From Azohydromonas lata NBRC 102462 (GTDB taxonomy: Bacteria > Pseudomonadota > Gammaproteobacteria > Burkholderiales > Burkholderiaceae_C): a stretch of DNA of 64,000 nucleotides. How positions within the stretch are numbered: position 1 is the stretch's first letter; each line of letters begins with the position of its first letter. The position numbers were made by a program, and so were the translations under genes. Below the pieces are notes generated by a model. That model did not search any database and was not told where the DNA came from. It was given only the letters and a program-made list of their open reading frames with translations. Below are positions 57,876 through 64,000 of this stretch, in pieces. The DNA is taken from the NCBI RefSeq assembly GCF_001571085.1, contig NZ_BCTC01000007.1, positions 1-64,000 on the forward strand, read 5' to 3'.

Positions 57876-59357
57876 TCATCCTTTGCCCACCGGTACCGGG
57901 ACGAACAGGCTCGCTTCCCCGCGGCGCACCAGCAGCGCCACGGAGCCGCCGGCCGGGGCCTGGGCCAGGCGCTGGAATTCCTCCAGGCTGGCAAAGCGCT
58001 GGCCGTTGACGGCCACGATCACATCGCCCTGCTGCAGCCCCGCGCGGGCCACGCCGGCCTGCAGCTCCTCCACCACCAGCCCGTAAGGCACACCCAGCGC
58101 GCGCCGCGCCGCCGCGGGCAGCTCGCTCACCGCGATGCCCAACTGCGTCGCCGCGGGCTTGGGCGCCGATCCCCGGGCCGGCTGCGCCGCCTGCGCCACC
58201 TGCGGATTCGGCGCCTGCGCCACCGTGGCCTTCACCGTGGCGGCGGCGCCGTTGCGCCAGACCTCCAGCGGCACTTCCGTGCCCGGCTTGGTCCCGGCCA
58301 CCAGGCGCGGCAGCGTGGTGGCGTCGGCCACGGCCTGGCCGCCGAAGCTGAGGATCACGTCCCCCGGCACCAGCCCGGCGCGCGCCGCGGGGCTGTCCGG
58401 CTCCACGGCGGTGACGAGGGCGCCGCGCGCGCTGTCGAGCTTGAAGGACTGCGCCAGCGGCTCGCTCACCTCCTGGATGCCGATGCCCAGCCGCCCGCGC
58501 GTGACGCGGCCGCTGGCCTTGAGCTGCTGCGCGATCTCCATGGCCATGTCGATGGGAATCGCGAAGGAGATGCCCATGTAGCCGCCGGAGCGGCTGTAGA
58601 TCTGCGAGTTGATGCCCACCACCTCGCCGCGCATGTTCAGCAGCGGCCCGCCGGAGTTGCCCGGGTTCACCGCCACATCGGTCTGGATGAAGGGCACGTA
58701 GGTCTCGTCCGGCAGCGATCGCTGCGTGGCGCTGACGATGCCGGCGGTGATGGTGTTGGCAAAGCCGAAGGGCGAGCCGATGGCCGCCACCCACTCGCCC
58801 GGCTGCAGTTGGGCCGAATGGCCGATGGGGGCCACGGGCAGGTTGGGCGCTTCCACCTTGAGCAGCGCCACGTCGGTGAGGGCGTCGCTGCCCACCACGC
58901 GGGCCTTGTACTCGCGCTTGGAGTCGGCCAGGCGCACGGTGACCTCTTCGGCGTCGGCCACCACGTGGGCGTTGGTGAGGATGTGGCCCTCGCCGTCGAT
59001 GACGAAGCCGGAGCCTATGCCTTGCGCCTGCTGGGGTGGCTGCTGGCCCGGCGGCGGCATGAAGCGCCTGAAAAACTCCGACAGCGGATCGCCCGGCGGC
59101 AGCGCCATCCCGGGCTGCGGCCGGGCCGTCTGCACCGTGGTGACGTTGACCACCGCGGGCCCAACCCGCTTGACCAGCGCCGTGAAGTCGTTGGAGCCCG
59201 CCGGCAGCGGCGCGATGGCCGAGGCCGATGCGCCGGGCGGCACCGCCGCGGGCGCCGAGGCGGAAGCAGCCACCGGGGCCTCGGTGTTGGAGCGCGGGCC
59301 GCAGCCGGCCAGGGCGGCGGCGATCAGCAGCGAGACAGGGGCAATGCGCGGCTTCAT
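57876..59357 (-). CDS. DegQ/HtrA-family periplasmic serine protease
   Basis: A protein of 493 residues. The start MKPRIAPVSLLIAAALAGC has a lipobox (LAGC), so it may be a lipoprotein. The trypsin-like domain has His in TNAHVV, Asp in LTDVALLKV and Ser in NPGNSGGPL. Two PDZ domains follow at about 270-360 and 395-490 (GRLGIGIQEVSEPLAQSF; GLVPGDVILSFGG; GLQQGDVIVAVNG). It degrades or refolds damaged envelope proteins. DegP, DegQ and MucD names cannot be told apart by eye. Confidence 0.93.
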   Translation of the reverse strand: MKPRIAPVSLLIAAALAGCGPRSNTEAPVAASASAPAAVPPGASASAIAPLPAGSNDFTALVKRVGPAVVNVTTVQTARPQPGMALPPGDPLSEFFRRFMPPPGQQPPQQAQGIGSGFVIDGEGHILTNAHVVADAEEVTVRLADSKREYKARVVGSDALTDVALLKVEAPNLPVAPIGHSAQLQPGEWVAAIGSPFGFANTITAGIVSATQRSLPDETYVPFIQTDVAVNPGNSGGPLLNMRGEVVGINSQIYSRSGGYMGISFAIPIDMAMEIAQQLKASGRVTRGRLGIGIQEVSEPLAQSFKLDSARGALVTAVEPDSPAARAGLVPGDVILSFGGQAVADATTLPRLVAGTKPGTEVPLEVWRNGAAATVKATVAQAPNPQVAQAAQPARGSAPKPAATQLGIAVSELPAAARRALGVPYGLVVEELQAGVARAGLQQGDVIVAVNGQRFASLEEFQRLAQAPAGGSVALLVRRGEASLFVPVPVGKG

Positions 59358-59585
59358 GACGGCCTCGTTCAGTCGGTGATGCGCCCGGGGATGGCAAGGG
59401 GTGTGCCCTGGCGCCGGGGCTGCGCCGCGCGGGAGCCCTGCCGGGAACGGGCCGTCCCTGCGTCCTGGGGGAGCCGTGCCGGGTGGCCTGTGCGCGCGAC
59501 GGCGGGAGGATGGCGGGCGAGCCTTGTCCCGGCGGGTGTGCGGGTTGCCCGTGGGATAGGGCCGCGATCAACCGCCGGGAGGCCC

Positions 59586-59990
59586 ATGGACCTTTACATC
59601 GCACCGCTCAGACGCGCCGTGGAACAACTGGATGAGGGTTTGCGGCGCAGCCTGCTCGACCCGGGCGACCTGCTCATACGCGACGGGCTCATCCACCGCT
59701 TCGAATTCACCTACGACCTCGCCCTCAAGGCCTTGCACCGCTGCCTCGCGCTGGCGTCGGCTCAACCCCAAGACGTGGCGGCGATGAGCATGGAATCGCT
59801 GGTGACCTTGGGCCACGAGCAGGCGCTGCTGTTGGGCGGCTGGCCGGTGTGGCGCACCTGGAGCGACCTGCGCGCCCACACCGGCCACACCGACGAGGAG
59901 CCCATGGGCCCGGAAGTGGTGGCCGCCGTGCCGCGCTTCCTGGACGAGGTGCGCCACCTGCAGCGGCGGCTGGCGGGGCGGGTGGTGTGA
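59586..59990 (+). CDS. HI0074-like HEPN-family protein
   Basis: A protein of 134 residues. DGLIHRFEFTYDLALKALHR and DLRAHTGHTDEEPMGPEVVA match the nucleotidyltransferase substrate-binding (HI0074/HEPN) family. Family members normally pair with a small MNT nucleotidyltransferase as a toxin-antitoxin-like unit. No such partner lies beside it; the next gene on the right is on the other strand. It starts with a clear ATG after GGGAGG. Function on its own is unknown. Confidence 0.75.
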   Translation: MDLYIAPLRRAVEQLDEGLRRSLLDPGDLLIRDGLIHRFEFTYDLALKALHRCLALASAQPQDVAAMSMESLVTLGHEQALLLGGWPVWRTWSDLRAHTGHTDEEPMGPEVVAAVPRFLDEVRHLQRRLAGRVV

Positions 59991-59994
59991 GGGC

Positions 59995-60420
59995 TCAGCG
60001 CCGCGCCATGACGTCCATCGGCGCCGCGGGCGAGATGAAAGGCGCGGGGGCCGAGTCATACCCGCGTCGGTACGCGTTGCCGCTCGTATAAAAAACCTCG
60101 CCACGCGCGATGGCCTCGGCCAGCTCGGCTTTCACCTGCTCGCGTGTCTTGCTGCCGGAGGCGGCCAGCGGCCCGGGAGCGGATTCGTGGTGGAACGGGT
60201 ACGTAAAGGACGGCCGCACGCCGCTGTTGTTCACCTCGCCCCGTGCCACGGCCTCGGCCAGCTCGGCCTTCACCTGCTCGCGCGTCTTGGCGGTGCTGCC
60301 GGCCAACGGCGGCACGGCGGATTCGCGGTAGTAGCTCGACAGCTCCGCGGCCTGCGTGTTGAAGGACAGCAGTGCGGCGGCGGTGGCGGCCAGGACGGTG
60401 GTGATCAGCGTGGCTTTCAT
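59995..60420 (-). CDS. DUF4148 domain periplasmic protein
   Basis: A protein of 141 residues. Signal peptide LITTVLAATAAALLSFNTQA precedes two copies of the motif KTREQVKAELAEAxARGEV (about 45-65 and 88-108), the DUF4148 hallmark. DUF4148 proteins are common in Burkholderiales and of unknown function. The start at 60420 was chosen because of the signal peptide; a longer frame exists. It ends five bases from the HI0074-like gene. Confidence 0.88.
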   Translation of the reverse strand: MKATLITTVLAATAAALLSFNTQAAELSSYYRESAVPPLAGSTAKTREQVKAELAEAVARGEVNNSGVRPSFTYPFHHESAPGPLAASGSKTREQVKAELAEAIARGEVFYTSGNAYRRGYDSAPAPFISPAAPMDVMARR

Positions 60421-60688
60421 GGCGGACCTCTCCAAGGAGTGACGACAGGGTCCAGCGCCGTGGTTTCGTTTCAAGAGTGAATGTCCCGGGCTGGTGAAAT
60501 GAAGTTTGGGCGCCGGGGGTCACGGGGGATTCAAGGAAAGGTCACCGTTTGGTCACGGTTTCTCATTGGTTGGGGGGTGCGAGAAGGGCCTCGCGCCAGC
60601 CTTTGGGCCGGGCGCCAACACGAGGTCACGTTTGCATCACCGTGATGGGCCATGCCGGGCTCCAAGCCGGGCGAAGATGCGCGCCGCC

Positions 60689-62170
60689 ATGAACATCGTC
60701 ATCCTGGGTGCCGGACGCGTGGGAGAAAGCGTCGCCGAAATCCTCGCCTCGGAGGCCAACGACATCACCGTCGTGGACACCGACCCGGCGCGGCTGTCGC
60801 TGTTGCAGGACCGCTTCGACCTGCGCGGCGTGGCCGGCAACGGCGTGCAGCCCTCGGTGCTGCGGGACGCGGGCCTGGCCGACGCCGACCTCTTCATCGC
60901 CTGCGCGCAGCTCGACGAGACCAACCTCGTGGCCTGCAAGCTCGCCCGCCAGCTCTTTACCGTGCCCACCACCATCGCGCGGCTGCGCAGTCCCGAGTTC
61001 TCCGAAGGCACGGCGCTCACCGCGGGGCCGGAAGGCTTCGGCGTGGACCGCGTCATCTGCCCCGAGGAATCGGTGATGCGCACCATCTGGCAGCTCATCA
61101 AGTACCCCGAGGCACTGCAGGTGCTGGAGCTGGCGCAGGGCCTGCTGAGCCTGGTGGCCGTGCGCGCCGTGGCCGGCGGCCCGCTGGTGCGCCACCGGCT
61201 GGAGGACATCCCGCGCCTGGCGCCGCAGGCCGACATGCGCGTGGTGGCGATCTACCGGCAGGACAAGCCGGTGGCCGACGTCTGCGGCAACACCTGCATA
61301 GAGCCCGGCGACGAGGTGTTCGTCCTCAGCCGCACCGGGCAGCTGCGCGCCGTGCTGGGCGCGCTGCGCGAGCGCGACCGGCCCGTGCGCCGCGTCATGA
61401 TCGCCGGCGGCGGCCGCGTGGGCCTGCGCCTGGCGCGGCAGCTTCGCGGGGAGGTGCAGGTCAAGATCGTCGAGGTCAGCCGCTCGCGCTGCGACTACCT
61501 GGCCACGCAACTGCCCGGCGACGTGCTCATCCTCAACGGCGACTCCACCGACGAGGAGCTCATGGGCGACGAGAACGTGCAGGACATGGACCTCTTCCTG
61601 GCCCTCACCAGCGACGACGAGGACAACATCATGGCCTGCCTGCTGGCCAAGCGCATGGGCGCGCGCCACGTGCTCGCGCTCATCAACCGCCGCGCCTACG
61701 CCGACCTGGTGCAGGGCACGACCATAGACATCGCGCTGTCGCCGGCACAGGCCGTCATCGGCGAGCTGCTGGCGCACGTGCGCTGGGGCAACGTGGAGGC
61801 GGTGCATTCGCTGCGCCATGGCACGGCCGAGGTGCTGGAGGCCGTGGTCAGCGGCGACCAGGCCACCAGCCGCCTCGTGGGCCGGCGCATAGAGCAGATC
61901 CCGCTGCCTGCGGGCGCGCAGATCGGCGCCATCGTCCGTGGCCTGCCGCCGCGCGGCGAGGCCGAGCCCGCCACGCCGCGCGGGCGGCGCGGCATGCTGG
62001 CGCTGCGCGAACGCCGCGCCGCCGGTGCCGACTTGGGCGGCGCCCAAGTGCTCATCGCCCACCACGACACCCTGGTGCAGGCCGGCGACCACCTCATCGT
62101 CTTCCTGCCCAACAAGAAGCAGGTGCGCGAGGTGCAGCGGCTGTTCCAGGTCTCGGCCCTCTTCATCTAG
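60689..62170 (+). CDS. trkA: K+ uptake regulatory protein TrkA
   Basis: A protein of 493 residues. Two RCK halves begin with nucleotide-binding folds (MNIVILGAGRVGESVAEILA; RRVMIAGGGRVGLRLARQLR). Each half also has a TrkA_C part (LVRHRLEDIPRLAPQADMRV; GDHLIVFLPNKKQVREVQRL). It is a cytoplasmic ring that binds NAD(H) and gates TrkH. trkH begins 18 bases after its stop. Confidence 0.96.
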   Translation: MNIVILGAGRVGESVAEILASEANDITVVDTDPARLSLLQDRFDLRGVAGNGVQPSVLRDAGLADADLFIACAQLDETNLVACKLARQLFTVPTTIARLRSPEFSEGTALTAGPEGFGVDRVICPEESVMRTIWQLIKYPEALQVLELAQGLLSLVAVRAVAGGPLVRHRLEDIPRLAPQADMRVVAIYRQDKPVADVCGNTCIEPGDEVFVLSRTGQLRAVLGALRERDRPVRRVMIAGGGRVGLRLARQLRGEVQVKIVEVSRSRCDYLATQLPGDVLILNGDSTDEELMGDENVQDMDLFLALTSDDEDNIMACLLAKRMGARHVLALINRRAYADLVQGTTIDIALSPAQAVIGELLAHVRWGNVEAVHSLRHGTAEVLEAVVSGDQATSRLVGRRIEQIPLPAGAQIGAIVRGLPPRGEAEPATPRGRRGMLALRERRAAGADLGGAQVLIAHHDTLVQAGDHLIVFLPNKKQVREVQRLFQVSALFI

Positions 62171-62187
62171 CGCCCGGGGACGCGCCC

Positions 62188-63645
62188 TTGCGAAGCCTGC
62201 TGCCCGTCCTGGCCGTGCTCGGCGGCATCGTCATGCTGTTCGCCGCCACCATGCTGGTGCCGCTGGCCTTTGCCTTCCTGGGCGGCGACGCGGCGCTCTA
62301 CGCCTACGACGGCGCCATCGCCATCACGTTCACGAGCGGCCTGGCCCTGTACCTGCTCGGCCGCCGCTCCCGCCGCGAGCTGCAGCCGCGCGACGGCTTC
62401 CTGCTCGTGAGCCTGGTGTGGACGGTGCTGCCGGTGTTCGGCGCGCTGCCGCTGCTCTTCCACATCGAGGGCCTTTCGTTCACCGATGCCTACTTCGAGG
62501 CGGCGTCCGGCCTGACCACCACCGGCGCCACGGTGCTCACTGGGTTGGAGCGGCTGCCGCTGTCCATCAACGTCTGGCGCTGCCTGATGGTGTTCATCGG
62601 CGGCATGGGCATCCTGGTGCTGGCCGTGGCCATCCTGCCGCTGCTGGGTGTGGGCGGCTCGCAGCTCTTCAAGGCCGAGACGCCGGGGCCCATGAAGGAC
62701 CAGAAGCTCACGCCGCGCATCGCCGAGACGGCGCGCGGGCTGTGGACCATCTACTTCGTGATGGCGCTGGCCTGCTTCCTGGCCTACCGGCTGGCCGGCA
62801 TGAGCTGGGCCGACGCCTTCATGCACATGTGCACCACCGTGAGCCTGGGCGGCTTCGCGGCCTACGACGCGAGCTTCGGCGCCTTCGACTCGCCGGCCAT
62901 CGAACTGGTCGCGACCGTCTTCATGCTGCTGGCCGGCATCAACTTCGCGCTGTACTTCGTCGCCTGGCGCCGGCGCAGCCTGCGCGGGCTGTGGCGCGAC
63001 CTGGAGGCGCGGGTGTACCTCGCCCTGCTGGCCGCGGCGGTGGCCGGGTTGACGCTGTACCTGATGGCGCACCGCGTGTACCCGGACTTGGGCCAGACGC
63101 TGCGCCACACGGCCTTCCACGTCGTCTCCATCGCCACGACCACCGGCTTTGCCACGCGCGACTACGCGCAGTGGCCGCCGTTCGCACCGCTGCTGCTGCT
63201 GTTCCTGTCCTGCTTCACCTGCTGCGCGGGCTCCACGGGCGGAGGCATCAAGCTCATCCGCTCGCTGCTGCTGATGAAGAGCGCGCAGCGCGAGTTCAAG
63301 CGCCTGGTGCATCCGCGTGCGGTGGTGCCCATCACCTTGGGCGGCGCGGCCGTCGATGCCAACGTGCTGCAGTCGGTGCTGGCCTTCATGCTGGTCTATG
63401 GCGCGGTGATGGTGGGCGCCACGCTGCTGCTGCTGTTCTCCGGGCTGGAGGTGGTGACGGCCTTCACCGCGGTGCTCTCCAGCCTCAACAACACGGGGCC
63501 CGGGCTGGGCTTGGTGGGCCCGGCGGGCACGTTTCAGCCGCTGACGGATTTCCAGGTCTGGGTCTGCACCACCGCCATGCTGCTTGGGCGGCTGGAATTG
63601 TTTTCGATACTGGTGCTGTTCACGGCCGCCTTCTGGCGGAAATAG
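62188..63645 (+). CDS. trkH: K+ transporter TrkH
   Basis: A membrane protein of 485 residues. It starts with TTG (MRSLLPVLAVLGGIVMLFAA) behind GGGGA. Four selectivity filters are visible: TTTGATVL, TVSLGGFAAY, TTTGFAT and LNNTGPGLG. Around eight to ten helices span it. It imports K+ together with the TrkA ring. It directly follows trkA, so translation is probably coupled. Confidence 0.95.
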   Translation: MRSLLPVLAVLGGIVMLFAATMLVPLAFAFLGGDAALYAYDGAIAITFTSGLALYLLGRRSRRELQPRDGFLLVSLVWTVLPVFGALPLLFHIEGLSFTDAYFEAASGLTTTGATVLTGLERLPLSINVWRCLMVFIGGMGILVLAVAILPLLGVGGSQLFKAETPGPMKDQKLTPRIAETARGLWTIYFVMALACFLAYRLAGMSWADAFMHMCTTVSLGGFAAYDASFGAFDSPAIELVATVFMLLAGINFALYFVAWRRRSLRGLWRDLEARVYLALLAAAVAGLTLYLMAHRVYPDLGQTLRHTAFHVVSIATTTGFATRDYAQWPPFAPLLLLFLSCFTCCAGSTGGGIKLIRSLLLMKSAQREFKRLVHPRAVVPITLGGAAVDANVLQSVLAFMLVYGAVMVGATLLLLFSGLEVVTAFTAVLSSLNNTGPGLGLVGPAGTFQPLTDFQVWVCTTAMLLGRLELFSILVLFTAAFWRK

Positions 63646-63684
63646 GCCCGGGCCCCGCATGGCGGCGGGACCGGTATTTACGCC

Positions 63685-64000
63685 TCATGGCAGCAGCCCA
63701 TGGCAGTTGGGAGCGCACAATTGCGCGATCTTCTGCGCCGGCCATGACAAATGGCCGGTATCAAGATGCTTCTCCGCAAAACAGTTGGCAGGCACGGGCC
63801 TGCCTTTGAAATAACCCTGCATCTCATCGCACCCCATATTCTGGAGCACCTTGTACTCTTCCTCGGTTTCAACGCCCTCGGCCACGACCTTCAACTTGAG
63901 AGAGCCTGCCAGCAGAACAATCGCCTTGACTATCGAATGGTTCTCGTGGTCCGAAGATATATTGCGGACAAAACTCTTGTCGACCTTCAGCGTGTCCAAG
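63685..64000 (-). CDS. EAL-domain protein, C-terminal part (cut by window edge)
   Basis: Only the last 104 codons are present. KVDKSFVRNIS and LKLKVVAEGVETEEEYKVLQ, then NMGCDEMQGYFKGRPVPANC are the C-terminal half of an EAL c-di-GMP phosphodiesterase domain. The final tail is a variable extension. Its 5' part lies beyond position 64000, so domain content and activity cannot be judged. Base composition looks lower in GC than its neighbours. Confidence 0.88.
   Translation of the reverse strand, partial: LDTLKVDKSFVRNISSDHENHSIVKAIVLLAGSLKLKVVAEGVETEEEYKVLQNMGCDEMQGYFKGRPVPANCFAEKHLDTGHLSWPAQKIAQLCAPNCHGLLP

Overview
The window is GC-rich DNA from a flagellated betaproteobacterium, most likely Burkholderiales and probably close to Comamonadaceae. 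This is inferred from the flhDC, flhBAF-fliA, flgNMA and flgB-L layout, short flagellins, a DUF4148 protein and overall protein style. The genus cannot be fixed from the sequence alone.

Layout. (1) 1-1027: a deleted IS66-type remnant and gene-poor DNA. (2) 1028-13927, minus strand: a surface-glycan cluster of GT2-TPR, GT32, methyltransferase, OGT/SPINDLY-like GT41, UDP-galactopyranose mutase, DUF4422 and GT4-like glycosyltransferases and a TylF-like methyltransferase. A complete type I secretion system (ABC exporter, HlyD adaptor, TolC) lies in its middle. Two cluster genes carry homopolymer frameshifts. (3) 14046-18551, minus: fliT, fliS, fliD and two flagellin genes. (4) 19122-31126, plus: flhDC, a degenerate HD-GYP-like gene, motAB-cheYZ, flhB, flhA, flhF, an flhG-like gene without a P-loop, and fliA. 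(5) 31245-33548: a secreted lectin/Ig/sugar-dehydrogenase fusion. (6) 33655-46447: flgN-flgM-flgA (minus), diverging from flgBCDEFGHIJKL (plus). (7) 46584-49236: an HPt protein and a REC-GGDEF-EAL protein. (8) 49466-64000: tRNA-Ser(UGA), btuB behind a cobalamin riboswitch, apaH, a CNNM/CorC protein, SapC-like, REP-like palindromes, marR, an FAD oxidoreductase, a small Cys-rich protein, a DegQ-like protease, an orphan HI0074-like protein, a DUF4148 protein, trkA-trkH, and an EAL gene running off the right edge.

How it works together. FlhDC should switch on the basal-body and hook genes and fliA. FlgM holds FliA (sigma-28) until hook completion. By eye I find sigma-28-type promoters, TMAAG(N)14-15 then KCCGATAW with small variations, before flgM, motA, fliD, fliC2, flgG and the HD-GYP-like gene. 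Late products (flagellins, cap, stators, CheY/CheZ) would therefore be co-expressed. The glycan cluster lies directly behind fliD-fliS-fliT on the same strand, so flagellin glycosylation is the simplest hypothesis. The embedded type I exporter suggests a secreted, perhaps glycosylated, protein as an alternative or additional target. The fliE-R genes, cheA/W/R/B and receptors are not in this window.
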